Counted from the stretch's first letter, positions 7,359 through 16,618 are shown. The stretch is 64,000 bases of DNA from Clostridia bacterium (GCA_017399265.1 JAFQDL010000008.1:1-64000), one strand, 5' to 3'. Notes: generated from the letters alone by a model not told the origin. A program made the numbers and translations.

Positions 7359-8093
7359 ATGAAAAAAGTTGCATTAGTGACAGGTGGTGCTAGAGGTATA
7401 GGCAGGGCTGTTGTGGAGAGGCTTTTGAAAGACGGATTTAGGGTGGTGTGTAATTACAACACATCTTTTATGGCAGCGAATGAATTAATCAACAAGTATG
7501 GTACTGATAATATACTTGTGCTAAAGGCTGATGTCTCTAATGAGGCAGAGGTTAAAAGAATGGTAGAAGAGGCAATCAATACTTTTGGGCAAATTGATGT
7601 GCTTGTCAATAATGCTGCAGTATCGTTAGACTCTTTATTCCAAGACAAGAGTGTAGAGAGTTTTAGAAAGACGTTTGATGTCAACGTGATAGGTACATAT
7701 CTAGTTAGCAAATATGTAGGTGAGCATATGTATAATAGAAAATCTGGAAAAATCATTAATTTGTCTTCTACAAACGGAATTAATACATACTATCCAATGT
7801 GTATGGAGTATGACGCGTCCAAAAGTGCGATTAATTCCCTTACTCACAATCTTGCAATACAATTTGCTCCATATATTACAGTTAATGCAGTGGCTCCAGG
7901 ATTTATTAAGACAGAGAGTGAAATAAAAGACATGGACGAGGAGTTTATCCGAGAGGAAGAAAATAAAATATTAGTAAACCGAGCAGGAGAGGAGGAAGAT
8001 GTAGCAGATCTCATATCTTTCCTTGCAAGCAACCAGTCGGATTATATCAATAACCAAATCATTCGTATAGATGGCGGAATGTATGGTGGATAA
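7359..8093 (+). CDS. Short-chain dehydrogenase/reductase, FabG-like
   Basis: A classical SDR of 244 residues: TGGARGIG cofactor motif at residues 8-15, NNAA at 84-87, catalytic Ser at about 137, Tyr151 and Lys155 in YDASK, and a C-terminal IDGGMYGG ending. These proteins use NAD(P)H to reduce carbonyls; FabG reduces 3-oxoacyl-ACP. There is no fatty-acid gene next to it, so the true substrate is open. AAAGGA precedes the ATG. It has its own terminator and appears monocistronic. Confidence 0.85.
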   Translation: MKKVALVTGGARGIGRAVVERLLKDGFRVVCNYNTSFMAANELINKYGTDNILVLKADVSNEAEVKRMVEEAINTFGQIDVLVNNAAVSLDSLFQDKSVESFRKTFDVNVIGTYLVSKYVGEHMYNRKSGKIINLSSTNGINTYYPMCMEYDASKSAINSLTHNLAIQFAPYITVNAVAPGFIKTESEIKDMDEEFIREEENKILVNRAGEEEDVADLISFLASNQSDYINNQIIRIDGGMYGG

Positions 8094-8130
8094 AATAACA
8101 GGTAAGTAATTTACCTGTTATTTTGTTTTA
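8092..8130 (+). terminator. Terminator of the SDR gene
   Basis: A perfect 14-bp stem (8092-8105 with 8111-8124) and a 5-base loop, starting inside the stop codon and followed by a T-rich tract. Confidence 0.8.
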
Positions 8131-8200
8131 GGAATATGTCTTTTAGTACTATTTTGAGTTGTTTTCATGTGTTAAAAAATGGAGTTGTGATATGTTTTGT

Positions 8201-8233
8201 AAGGCGATAATTTTCTAGAGTCGCCTTTTTTAT
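8201..8233 (+). terminator. Orphan terminator-like hairpin in the 8094-8437 gap
   Basis: AAGGCGA pairs with TCGCCTT around a 13-base loop and is followed by T-rich sequence. It lies about 75 bases beyond the SDR terminator with no gene in between, so it could end a short untranslated RNA or serve as a back-up terminator. The rest of the 340-base gap is AT-rich and holds nothing else I can support. Confidence 0.5.
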
Positions 8234-8437
8234 TTAGCTAAAATTTTATAAATATTTCCTAGTTCGCAATATTTTGTCAGTAAAATTTGAAATAGTGGAT
8301 TTTTGATAATACAATAGTTGCAAATCAAATAAGTCGTTGAATGTAGGCAATGTCTTATTTTTTTGTTACAAATATTTAATATTTGAGGGATAGTAAAAAA
8401 CTGCAAAATTGTGAAAAGTTAGGGAGGTTTTGCACTT

Positions 8438-9304
8438 TTGCACAATATACAGAGGGGAAGGAGTGATTTTTTTTTGAGAAACTATATATTTGCGTTCACG
8501 CAAGAAATGCTAATAAGGAATAATATAAACCTAGAAGAGGCACTGATACTGGATTATATAATGAAATTTACCGAGTATCCTGATATCAAATTCATTCGAA
8601 TAGATGGGGAAAAGTATTATTGGATAAGTTATGCCAAAATCCTAGCCGATTTGCCGATTTTGAATATTAAGAAAAGAAGACTGTATATGCTGATTAATCA
8701 ATTAATAGACAAAGGTATTTTAAAAAAATGGACAAATAGTAGGGGTGTTTATTTTAAAATAATAGAAGAAAAATTTCAAGATTTTCAAGAGGTTGAACAA
8801 GTTGAAAAATGCTGGGAAGAATGTAGCGATTATTCAAAGTTTTTACAAAAATACGATATTTTAAGAATTGGAAATATTGGTAAAAATTATCCCAAAGACT
8901 ATTTATCCAGTTATGAGGAATATGGTTTTTTATCCAAAAGTGAGTGTAAGAAAATGCACCCTCTTGACACAATAAGTGCAAAAAAATGCACAGACCAGTG
9001 CAAAAAATTTCCACCAATAGTTAGATATTATAATAATAAAATATTAATTATAACTGATAGCGGAGAGCAAAAAATAGATTTTTTGTCTTTTTATTCTATT
9101 TTAAAACAAGAGTTAAAATATAGACTCTCTAGAGTTACATATTCTATGTGTTTTGAAGATAGCGTGTTCCAAGTGATTGACGATAACATGGCTACTATTT
9201 CGTTCAAGTTTGCTAATATCGTCTTTGACAGAATGGAGGTGATAGACGAGGCGGTAGAAGAAGCTGAGAGGATTGTGCGAAAGAAAGAGAAAAAAGCGGT
9301 GTAA
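8438..9304 (+). CDS. Winged-helix protein with DnaA-N-like C-terminal region
   Basis: This 288-residue protein has an N-terminal part (about 20-110) resembling the winged helix of phage and plasmid replisome organisers, with the pattern LIDKGILKKWTNSRGVYF. A variable middle follows. The last ~75 residues read ILKQELKYRLSRVTYSMCF...ATISFKFANIVFDRM, a pattern like DnaA domain I and related replication proteins. The start is a TTG: either 8438 (GGGAGG 10 bases upstream) or about 8474 (AAGGAG upstream). I keep the first. A chromosomally captured replication initiator or regulator is the best guess. Confidence 0.55.
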   Translation: MHNIQRGRSDFFLRNYIFAFTQEMLIRNNINLEEALILDYIMKFTEYPDIKFIRIDGEKYYWISYAKILADLPILNIKKRRLYMLINQLIDKGILKKWTNSRGVYFKIIEEKFQDFQEVEQVEKCWEECSDYSKFLQKYDILRIGNIGKNYPKDYLSSYEEYGFLSKSECKKMHPLDTISAKKCTDQCKKFPPIVRYYNNKILIITDSGEQKIDFLSFYSILKQELKYRLSRVTYSMCFEDSVFQVIDDNMATISFKFANIVFDRMEVIDEAVEEAERIVRKKEKKAV

Positions 9305-9393
9305 TTTACTTTTTAGTAATTGTAGTTATTTAATAGTTTTTTTTCTAAAATTTTGTTAAACTAAAAGTATATTAGATTATGAGGAAATTATAT

Positions 9394-10047
9394 ATGGAAG
9401 AAAAAAGAAAAATAAGTGTGGTAATGGTGTTATATTATTTGCTTACATTATTAATGCTTGCGGGGGGAGTGTTGCTTGCTGTGTTGCAGTTAAGTTTAGT
9501 TGCGGGTATTATTATTGCTGCTATAGGCTTGATTGGATTATTGTTTGCAATAACTATATACAATCAATACGTTAGCTGTAGCAACAAGGTAAAAGAGTCT
9601 TTGGGACTTGTGGATATTCAATTAAAGCAAAGGTTTGACCTTGTTCCAAATCTAGTAAACACTGTAAAAGGTTATGCAAAGCACGAAAAAGAGTTGTTTG
9701 AAGAGGTTACAAGGCTTAGAAATGAGGCAAATAACGCCGTTAATGAAAAAGACAAGTTAGACCTTGCAAACAAGACTTTGGGCAAAATGAAGGGCATTAT
9801 TGCGGTCGCAGAGGATTATCCTGAATTAAAAGCAGATAGATTATTCCAAGAACTTATGGACGAAATGGTGTTGATAGAGGATAAGTTGGTTGCTGCACGT
9901 AGATTTTATGATAGTAATGTAACTATATACAATACAATGCTACAAGTTTTTCCAAAAAATCTTATTGCCAAAGGTCATGGATTTAAGACTAAGGAGTTAT
10001 TTAGAATAGACTCTGCAGAAAGACTTAATATAAAAGTAGAGTTGTAG
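9394..10047 (+). CDS. lemA: LemA family membrane protein
   Basis: I prefer the ATG at 9394 because GAGGAAA sits 7 bases before it; an in-frame ATG at 9379 lacks a site. Two adjacent hydrophobic segments (about residues 7-55) precede the LemA core, which has the hallmark YNQYV..SNKVKESLGLVDIQLKQRFDLVPNLV run of motifs and the late FYDSNVTIYNT box. LemA proteins are envelope proteins of uncertain role, often next to DUF3137 genes, as here. The doubled N-terminal TM is longer than in most LemA proteins. Confidence 0.85.
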   Translation: MEEKRKISVVMVLYYLLTLLMLAGGVLLAVLQLSLVAGIIIAAIGLIGLLFAITIYNQYVSCSNKVKESLGLVDIQLKQRFDLVPNLVNTVKGYAKHEKELFEEVTRLRNEANNAVNEKDKLDLANKTLGKMKGIIAVAEDYPELKADRLFQELMDEMVLIEDKLVAARRFYDSNVTIYNTMLQVFPKNLIAKGHGFKTKELFRIDSAERLNIKVEL

Positions 10048-10183
10048 GGCTAAAAGTATTGATTTGTGGGTAGTTTGAATACTAGTCAATCTGGTGAGAC
10101 CTAAGTGATTTTTTTGTATGAAAAATATTTAAGGAATACATTGTAATATAAACTACAAAATATTTTAGAAAAAAGAGTTTGAT

Positions 10184-11140
10184 ATGATATCTAGAGAAGA
10201 GTTTAGAGGTTATGTAGATAATTTAATAAATGACAAAGATAGGTCCAATCTAAAGAGTAGAAGAAAGATTTTTAGTGTAATGGGCATTGTTTTGATCCTT
10301 GCAGCAGTGGCTTGCTTGGTTGTGGGGTTGGTTAAAACTTTTACAGACAGTTCTGGTGTAATGGGTGGGATAAATGCATTCTTTTGGTATTTTCTTGCTT
10401 TTGGTTTCTTTGTGATAGGTTTTGTTCTAATCATGATGAAAAGTAGCGGCTTATCTAAGTTGGCTGCAAAGTACAAATCCGATGTTATTGAAAAATTGCT
10501 AGAAGGATATGATTTTTCTTTTGATGAGACAGCATGCATGCCAATGAATAAATTTGTAGATGGCAAAATTGTAACTATTTTTGACGAATACGAAGGGGAA
10601 GATTTGTTAGTTGTAAATATTCCTAGCCTTGATGGTAACGCTACAGATGTGAACTTTGCAATATCTGATGTCAAAGTGCAAGAGGTTGGTCACGATAGCA
10701 ATGGGGGAGAGACGAGAAGAACTCTATATAATGGTAGTTATGGATATATTACATTCCCTAAGAGATTTAAGTGCCAATTAACACTAAATAGAGATAATTA
10801 TCGAAATGGCGGATATCTAGACAGGGTATCTTTGGAAGATATTATGTTTAGCAGAGAGTTCTCTGTAAGGACGTCTGATCAGGTGGAGGCAAGATATATT
10901 CTAACTCCCGACCTTATGCTAAGACTGCTAGAACTAAAGAAACGTGCTAAAAAATTAGGAATTGTGCTAGATGGTAGACGTATGTATATTAGTATGCCAC
11001 AAAGAACTCTATTCGAGGCAAAACATGTAAAAGATACGGATTTAAGTAGCTTATATATGAGGTATTATGACGATGTAGAGATACTTTTATCCATAATCAA
11101 CGAAATCCAACAAAACGACAAAGTGTTTACTTTGGAGTAA
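10184..11140 (+). CDS. DUF3137-type membrane protein, LemA partner
   Basis: A 318-residue protein with two transmembrane segments (about 28-50 and 65-87) followed by a large cytoplasmic or surface domain with FDEYEGEDLLV and FPKRFKCQLTLN motifs. Its position directly after lemA, size and topology match the DUF3137 family that accompanies LemA in many Firmicutes. The 135-base gap from lemA contains no clear terminator. The role of the pair is not established. Confidence 0.65.
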   Translation: MISREEFRGYVDNLINDKDRSNLKSRRKIFSVMGIVLILAAVACLVVGLVKTFTDSSGVMGGINAFFWYFLAFGFFVIGFVLIMMKSSGLSKLAAKYKSDVIEKLLEGYDFSFDETACMPMNKFVDGKIVTIFDEYEGEDLLVVNIPSLDGNATDVNFAISDVKVQEVGHDSNGGETRRTLYNGSYGYITFPKRFKCQLTLNRDNYRNGGYLDRVSLEDIMFSREFSVRTSDQVEARYILTPDLMLRLLELKKRAKKLGIVLDGRRMYISMPQRTLFEAKHVKDTDLSSLYMRYYDDVEILLSIINEIQQNDKVFTLE

Positions 11141-11151
11141 TTGATATAAAA

Positions 11152-11187
11152 AAAGTTGTCAAGGGCTAATATGACAACTTTTTTTGC
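11152..11187 (+). terminator. Terminator of the lemA-DUF3137 unit
   Basis: AAAGTTGTC (11152-11160) pairs with GACAACTTT (11173-11181), followed by T. Confidence 0.8.
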
Positions 11188-11325
11188 ATATAATAAATAT
11201 AATCTTACAAAAAGTTACAAATTACTTGATAAAGCCATTTTTATTGACAATAATTTTTTATAGGAATAAAATTACATTGTAAACAGTCTAAAAAATGTTT
11301 GCAAAAAAGACAAAAGGAGGAAAAA

Positions 11326-12093
11326 ATGGATATAAAGGGTTGGTTATATAGTTCATGGGATAATCCGTCGAAAAAAGGACAATGGGGGCTTTTGCATATT
11401 CTGACTATTGTAGCTGTGGTTGCAATAATCGTGGCATTGGCTTTTATATTTAGAAAAAGAAGCCAAAAAGCCAGAAATATAGTTATTTATGTGCTAGCAG
11501 GCTTAATTTTTACCCTAGAAATGACTAGAAGAATAGTTAACTTTACAAGAGGTGACAATGTTACACTAGATGATTGGCTTTGGGATATTTTGCCTAGACC
11601 ATGGTGTGCTATTTCTTGTTGGTTAATGATATTGTCTCCATTTATTAGAAAAAGATTTTGGTATACATTTACATCTATCTCTGGACTAATCTGTGCGCTT
11701 ATATTCTTTGCGTATCCAGAAGCAGGATTTAATAATGTATATATAGAATTTGAGAATTTTTATTCTATTGCGTCTCACGCATTGATACTTATCTCAGCTA
11801 TTACACTTATAACACTAAAATATACCGAAACAAACCCAAAACACATCTGGAAAAGTTTTGTTTTCTGGGGAGTGGTTATTGTGTACGCAATGATAGAGTC
11901 ATTTGTGCTAAAAGTAGAAGATGATCCTCTATATATGTTGCCAGGCAATGACGCTATGGAGATAATAGGTGTAGGCTATGGTGTATATTTGGTGCTATGG
12001 ATATTATTTATTAGTATTATTATAACTAGTTATTATATGATCCCATATTGGGTAAATAAAAGAAAAGCAAAAAAACAATTAAAAGCAGCATAA
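11326..12093 (+). CDS. YwaF/TMEM164-like integral membrane protein
   Basis: I start at the ATG at 11326 (AAAGGAGG 7 bases upstream); a longer frame from TTG 11299 contains that ribosome site. The 255-residue protein has about six to seven hydrophobic helices. A PRPWCAISCWLMI segment in the middle and a FYSIASHALILIS segment fit the YwaF/TMEM164 family of unknown function. It ends in a basic KRKAKKQLKAA tail. Monocistronic with its own terminator. Family call by layout and motif memory only. Confidence 0.55.
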   Translation: MDIKGWLYSSWDNPSKKGQWGLLHILTIVAVVAIIVALAFIFRKRSQKARNIVIYVLAGLIFTLEMTRRIVNFTRGDNVTLDDWLWDILPRPWCAISCWLMILSPFIRKRFWYTFTSISGLICALIFFAYPEAGFNNVYIEFENFYSIASHALILISAITLITLKYTETNPKHIWKSFVFWGVVIVYAMIESFVLKVEDDPLYMLPGNDAMEIIGVGYGVYLVLWILFISIIITSYYMIPYWVNKRKAKKQLKAA

Positions 12094-12106
12094 TATAAAT
12101 AAAAAA

Positions 12107-12137
12107 GGTTTGGAATATAAAGGTCCAAACTTTTTTT
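12107..12137. terminator. Bidirectional terminator between convergent genes
   Basis: GTTTGGA (12108-12114) pairs with TCCAAAC (12124-12130), with T on the + side and A (T on the minus strand) on the other. It can end both the membrane-protein gene and the leftward XRE gene. Confidence 0.75.
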
Positions 12138-12462
12138 AATATTGTAATTTTGTCATTAAATGAATTATTATTGCCCGTGTTTCAGGAGATAGTTTGTAAT
12201 ATTGTTTCATAAAACTTTTAAATTCTATATATTCTTCTAAATTATCGCTAAAGAATTCTTCTAAAGTTGTTTTGCAATAATGTATTGCTTTAACTAATAT
12301 GTCAAATGGTATGCGATATTGTCCACTTTCGGCATATTGAATGTATTTTGGGTTTTTACCTATTTTTATTGATAATTCTTCAGCGCTTACTTTAGCGATA
12401 TTTCTGATGCTTTGTAGTCTATTTATAATAAATACGTCTAGGTCAGATAAGTCTTTTCTCAT
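12136..12462 (-). CDS. XRE-family repressor (left arm of divergent switch)
   Basis: A 108-residue protein with a Cro/CI HTH at about residues 12-70 (IGKNPKYIQYAESGQYRIP is the recognition-helix region) and a short helical tail. Its promoter is strong: on the minus strand TTGACA, a 17-base spacer and TAAAAT. The spacer is exactly the 19-base dyad at 12492-12510 minus its ends, so binding there would block its own transcription. It is divergent from the smaller XRE gene at 12549. Confidence 0.8.
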   Translation of the reverse strand: MRKDLSDLDVFIINRLQSIRNIAKVSAEELSIKIGKNPKYIQYAESGQYRIPFDILVKAIHYCKTTLEEFFSDNLEEYIEFKSFMKQYYKLSPETRAIIIHLMTKLQY

Positions 12463-12491
12463 AATGTTTCCTTTAACTTTTTTTATATTTT

Positions 12492-12536
12492 ATTACACAA
12501 TTTGTGTAATGTCAAGTATTTATACACAATTTGTGT
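12492..12536. promoter_or_regulatory. Two palindromic operators between divergent XRE genes
   Basis: Operator 1 is ATTACACAATTTGTGTAAT (12492-12510), two perfect 9-bp arms around one base. Operator 2 is ACACAATTTGTGT (12524-12536), with 6-bp arms. Their centres are 29 bases apart. Operator 1 fills the spacer of the leftward promoter (TTGACA complement at 12510-12515, TAAAAT complement at 12487-12492). Operator 2 ends 12 bases before the rightward ATG. A Cro/CI-type mutual or autorepression switch is the natural reading. Confidence 0.75.
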
Positions 12537-12548
12537 TAAATATAAGGT

Positions 12549-12743
12549 ATGGGTGATAAATTAAAATTATTAAGAAAAGAAAAAGGTGTATCTCAAAGAG
12601 ATGTTGCCAAAGCAATAGGAGTGACTACTAGTGCATATTCTAATTATGAGCAGGGTACTAGAGAGCCATCTGTAGAATTAATAAAAAGTTTGTGTCTGTA
12701 CTTTAGAGTAAGTGCAGATTATTTAATAGGTTTAGAAGATTAA
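12549..12743 (+). CDS. XRE-family regulator, single HTH (right arm of divergent switch)
   Basis: A 64-residue protein that is almost entirely one HTH: LRKEKGVSQRDVAKAIGVTTSAYSNYEQG, ending RVSADYLIGLED. It has only AAGG two bases before the ATG, so translation may be weak or from a leaderless transcript. It is divergent from the 12462 XRE gene and shares its operators. T-box pheST follows 34 bases later with its own promoter. Confidence 0.8.
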   Translation: MGDKLKLLRKEKGVSQRDVAKAIGVTTSAYSNYEQGTREPSVELIKSLCLYFRVSADYLIGLED

Positions 12744-12776
12744 TAAAAGATAATTGTTAAAATACTAATTTTCCAA

Positions 12777-12805
12777 TTGACAAATATGGAAAAGTGGTGT
12801 ACAAT
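12777..12805 (+). promoter_or_regulatory. Promoter of the pheST operon
   Basis: TTGACA at 12777-12782 and TACAAT at 12800-12805, spacer 17. It lies immediately upstream of the T-box leader. Confidence 0.75.
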
Positions 12806-12829
12806 TATCTTGTTTTTTAATAAATGCGA

Positions 12830-13093
12830 CAAAGACGCATGATAGTAGGAGTAACTTCACTAACAAGAGAGAGTAGGTCACTGGGCTGAGAGCCTGCTTT
12901 AGAAAAAGGTTATATCTGAATTTCGACATGCGAGCAGACGTGTTAAGTCTAATATAGATGAATAGCGTACGAGTAGCCTCTCGTAATAAAGGGTAGTTGA
13001 GGCTGATTATGTAATCAGCGAAGTTGGGTGGTACCACGATATTAACAATTCGTCCCAATGGCTAAGGAGATTTTCCTTTGCCATTGTTTTTTT
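12830..13093 (+). ncRNA. T-box riboswitch (phenylalanine)
   Basis: A tRNA-sensing leader upstream of pheS. The diagnostic T-box sequence GGGTGGTACCACG is at 13026-13038 with CGTCCC following, as in the antiterminator. It is followed by a terminator hairpin (AATGGC 13057-13062 pairing with GCCATT 13080-13085, inner AAGGA/TCCTT) and a T run at 13087-13093. The AGAGAGTAGG start of stem I is near 12870. The specifier loop near 12917-12926 contains TTC (12922-12924), a Phe codon, matching the operon. Uncharged tRNA-Phe should favour readthrough. Confidence 0.9.
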
Positions 13094-13199
13094 AATAATT
13101 ATGCGAAAGTTAGTAATATCCGTATATAAAGCCGTTTTTAATGGTTTTGCAGATATTGCTTAGCATGATTGAAATATATATTTATTTAGGAGATAAAAT

Positions 13200-14219
13200 A
13201 TGTTAGAAAAGATTTTAAAAGAGTTTGATTTAGATTATTTGGCGTGTCAAGACAAGACTGCTTACAATGATTTGAGAGTAAAGTACTTAGGCAAGAGCGG
13301 AAAAGTAACCGATGCGTTAAAAGAAATTAAGAATGTTCCCAATGAGAACAAAAAAGCATATGGCGAAAGCGTTAACAACCTAAAAGTGCTTATTGAGAAG
13401 CGTTTAGGAGAACTTAGCGAAAAATTAGAGGCTATGGAATTTGAAAAACTTATGGCAGATATGGAGAGGGTGGACTTGACTGTACCTAATGCTGAAAGTG
13501 TAGGTAGTCTTCACCCAATCACTATTACCCAAAACAAAATTGTAGAGATTTTCAAATCTATGGGTTTTGCTGTAGAAGATGGTAATGAGGTAGAGACTGA
13601 TTACAACAATTTCGAAGCGGTTAATATTCCAAAAAATCACCCAGCACGTGATATGCAAGATACCTTTTATCTAGAAAACGGACAGGTTTTAAAGACTCAT
13701 ACATCTGCTAGTCAGAATAGAATTATGCGAAAGTATGGAGCGCCATTAAAGGCGATATTCCCTGGACGTTGCTTCAGAAATGAGGAACTTGACGCTAGTC
13801 ATGAGAACACATTCTTCCAACTAGAAGGCATGATGATAGATAAAGATATATCTATTTCCAACCTTATATACTTTATGAAGACAATGCTTTCTCAAGTATT
13901 TGGCAAAGAAGTAAATGTAAGACTACGTCCTGGCTTCTTCCCATTCGTTGAACCAGGCTTTGAGCTAGATTGCAGCTGCCCATACTGCGGTGGAGAAGGC
14001 TGTAGTGTATGTAAGAAAAGCGGTTGGATAGAGCTTTGCCCATGTGGAATGATACACCCAAGAGTGTTAGAGATGGGTGGAATTGATCCAGAAGAGTATC
14101 AAGGTTTTGCGTTCGGGTTAGGTCTATCAAGGCTTGCTATGATGAATTTTGAAATCAATGATATTCGTGTGCTTAATGGTGGCAAATTAAAACAACTAAA
14201 GCAGATAAAGACGAAGTAA
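13200..14219 (+). CDS. pheS: Phenylalanyl-tRNA synthetase alpha subunit
   Basis: The catalytic subunit of the alpha2-beta2 enzyme that charges tRNA-Phe. The 339-residue protein has the N-terminal coiled coil (to about residue 85) and the class II core: motif 1 near HPARDMQDTFY, motif 2 FPGRCFRNEELDASH with ENTFFQLEG, and motif 3 FAFGLGLSRLAM. A CPYCGGEGCSVC cluster before GWIELCPCGMIHP is seen in several PheS lineages and may bind zinc. AGGAGA precedes the ATG. It is regulated by the T-box upstream and is 10 bases from pheT. Confidence 0.96.
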   Translation: MLEKILKEFDLDYLACQDKTAYNDLRVKYLGKSGKVTDALKEIKNVPNENKKAYGESVNNLKVLIEKRLGELSEKLEAMEFEKLMADMERVDLTVPNAESVGSLHPITITQNKIVEIFKSMGFAVEDGNEVETDYNNFEAVNIPKNHPARDMQDTFYLENGQVLKTHTSASQNRIMRKYGAPLKAIFPGRCFRNEELDASHENTFFQLEGMMIDKDISISNLIYFMKTMLSQVFGKEVNVRLRPGFFPFVEPGFELDCSCPYCGGEGCSVCKKSGWIELCPCGMIHPRVLEMGGIDPEEYQGFAFGLGLSRLAMMNFEINDIRVLNGGKLKQLKQIKTK

Positions 14220-14229
14220 GGAGGATATT

Positions 14230-16596
14230 ATGTATATATCACTTAATTGGATAAAAGATTACGTAGATCTAGAAGGTGTAGATTTAAAGAAATTAATCAA
14301 TCAATTCACATTATCTTGTGCAGAGGTAGAAGGTTATGAGGTAAAAGGTGAGAATGTAAAAGGGGTAATCACTGCAAAAATTACTTCTGTAGAAAATCAC
14401 CCAAACTCTAAAAAGTTACATTTACTTAAACTAGACACAGGTAGTGAAATATTAGATATCGTATGTGGAGCTCCTAATGTAAGAGAGGGTATGATTGTAC
14501 CTCTTGCTGTTATTGGAAGCGAAGTTAGTGGCATTACTATTGGCAAAGCGACTCTAGGTGGTTGTGATAGTTATGGTATGTGTTGTAGTGCTAAAGAATT
14601 GGGTTTCTCTGACGATAATAGTGGACTATTTGAGTTTGAAGAAAACACTCCTCTAGGTGTGGATATCAAGACTATCTTGGATATCGATGATGTGGTGTTT
14701 GAGGTAGACAACAAGAGTCTAACCAATAGACCAGATATGTGGGGACACTATGGTATGGCAAGAGAGATTGCTGCTATCTTGGGTAGAAATTTGCGTCCAC
14801 TTTCTGTTTGGGAAGGTGAAGGAGAAGGCGATAAGTTAGATATAACAGTAAATGCCGATACTTGCTATAGATATACTTCTGCTACTATGAGAAATATTAC
14901 TAAAAAGACAAGTCCTATCAATATGCAAATCAGGCTATATTACGCAGGAATGCGTGGTATCAACTTCTTAGCAGATATCACCAACTACGTTATGTTAGAG
15001 TTAGGTCAACCAATGCATGCTTTTGATAATGCTATAGTAAAGAGTATATCAGTCGACAAGGTAGAAGAAGATACTAAGTTCATGACACTAGACAATCAAG
15101 AAAGGACTCTACCTACTGGTACAATGGTTATCAAATCCAATAATACTCCAGTGGCTGTTGCTGGTGTAATGGGTGGCCTAGATAGTGAGATTACTGATAA
15201 TACCAATAGTGTATTGATTGAGAGTGCCTGTTTTGATGGTGCTGATGTAAGAAAGACTGCTATAAAGCTTGGACTTCGTACAGAGGCAAGTGCTAGATAT
15301 GAAAAAATGCTAGACACTAATCTAACAATGACAGCACTTCGTAGATATATCAAGCTTATCTTAGATAATGATGCAAACGCAGAGGTTTCTTCCCAAATCA
15401 CAGATATAGTAAAATACACTTATCCAGAGGTAATTATTGATATCACAAAAGACTATATCGATAGATATATCGGTAATGTTATACCTGAGGAAAAAGTACT
15501 AGAAATCTTAAAGAATTTAGAGTTTATCGTAGATAAAAAAGGTGAGGGTGAGTATCTTGTAAAAGCTCCATCTTTTAGAACAACTAAAGATATCAAAGGC
15601 AAGGCTGACTTGGTAGAGGAGATTACAAGAGTATACGGCTATGACAACATTGTGGCATCTTCTACAAAACAAGAAGTTGTGCCTGTAAAACAAGACAAAT
15701 TAGTAGACCTTGAGTACGATGTAAAATATACTCTAGCAGATAGATACAACTTGTCAGAAGTCCATACATATATTTGGAATGATTTTGAATTCTGTAACAT
15801 GCTAGGCATTAATCCAGAGAGTCATATCAGGATAATCAATTCTCTACAAAAAGACAATGATAAGATTAGAAGCAGTATGCTTCCAAGCCTACTAAAAGTA
15901 GTGTATGACAATAAAAATGATTATGCTGGCGAACTAGGAGTATTTGAAATAGGCAGGGTGGTAACAGGTATCAAAGAAGATGGATTGGTAGACGAAAGCA
16001 AATCTCTTTGCGTTGTAAAATCTACAAGAGGTAGTATTACAGATACTCTTCTTTCCCTAAAACAAAGCGTGGATTACCTATTTAGTAATGTTATCAAATC
16101 TAATGTTGAATTCGTGAAGACAGATATTAGCAGTGAACTAATCTGTCCAGTAAACTATTACAACATTGTATCACAAAATACTTATCTAGGTTGTATTGGC
16201 ATTGTAAATCCAAAAGTAGCTAAGAAACTAGACGGCAAGTTAAATATAGCTTTCTTTGAGATAAATTTCTCAAAATTAAGAGATCTTGACGAGTTGTCTT
16301 ACAAATTTGAAAAAGTATCTAAGCATATGGGAACGGAATTGGATTTCAACTTCGAAATTCCACAAAATATGCAATATAGTGATGTTGAGAAAATAGCTTA
16401 TAGTATAGACACAGATTTGGTATACAAAGTAAGCCTAACTAATATATTCCAATCTGTTGGTGCAGAATACAAAAATTATACAATGCACTATAGCGTACAT
16501 GCTCTAGACCATACTATTACAGGTGAGGAGATTGAGTCTTTCCACAAATTAGTAATAGATACTTACAAAGCAAATGGTATCAATTTGAAGATGTAA
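14230..16596 (+). CDS. pheT: Phenylalanyl-tRNA synthetase beta subunit
   Basis: A 788-residue subunit of normal length and order: N-terminal tRNA-binding OB domain (about 40-150, with HPNSKKLHLLKLD), B3/B4 editing domain (about 210-385), B5 domain, core-like catalytic fold (about 480-680), and C-terminal ferredoxin-like anticodon-binding domain (about 695-788). AAGGAGG lies just before the ATG. It shares the T-box-regulated transcript with pheS. Confidence 0.96.
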   Translation: MYISLNWIKDYVDLEGVDLKKLINQFTLSCAEVEGYEVKGENVKGVITAKITSVENHPNSKKLHLLKLDTGSEILDIVCGAPNVREGMIVPLAVIGSEVSGITIGKATLGGCDSYGMCCSAKELGFSDDNSGLFEFEENTPLGVDIKTILDIDDVVFEVDNKSLTNRPDMWGHYGMAREIAAILGRNLRPLSVWEGEGEGDKLDITVNADTCYRYTSATMRNITKKTSPINMQIRLYYAGMRGINFLADITNYVMLELGQPMHAFDNAIVKSISVDKVEEDTKFMTLDNQERTLPTGTMVIKSNNTPVAVAGVMGGLDSEITDNTNSVLIESACFDGADVRKTAIKLGLRTEASARYEKMLDTNLTMTALRRYIKLILDNDANAEVSSQITDIVKYTYPEVIIDITKDYIDRYIGNVIPEEKVLEILKNLEFIVDKKGEGEYLVKAPSFRTTKDIKGKADLVEEITRVYGYDNIVASSTKQEVVPVKQDKLVDLEYDVKYTLADRYNLSEVHTYIWNDFEFCNMLGINPESHIRIINSLQKDNDKIRSSMLPSLLKVVYDNKNDYAGELGVFEIGRVVTGIKEDGLVDESKSLCVVKSTRGSITDTLLSLKQSVDYLFSNVIKSNVEFVKTDISSELICPVNYYNIVSQNTYLGCIGIVNPKVAKKLDGKLNIAFFEINFSKLRDLDELSYKFEKVSKHMGTELDFNFEIPQNMQYSDVEKIAYSIDTDLVYKVSLTNIFQSVGAEYKNYTMHYSVHALDHTITGEEIESFHKLVIDTYKANGINLKM

Positions 16597-16618
16597 CTAG
16601 TTGTATGCAACTATGCAA

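Noticed and set aside
9379..9393. Upstream ATG for the LemA-like gene
   Set aside because: The ribosome site GAGGAAA overlaps and follows it; the ATG at 9394 has correct spacing.
13970..14060. Extra Cys cluster in PheS as a novel zinc site
   Set aside because: Similar CxxCGGxGCxxC clusters occur in PheS of several bacterial groups, so it is a known variant.
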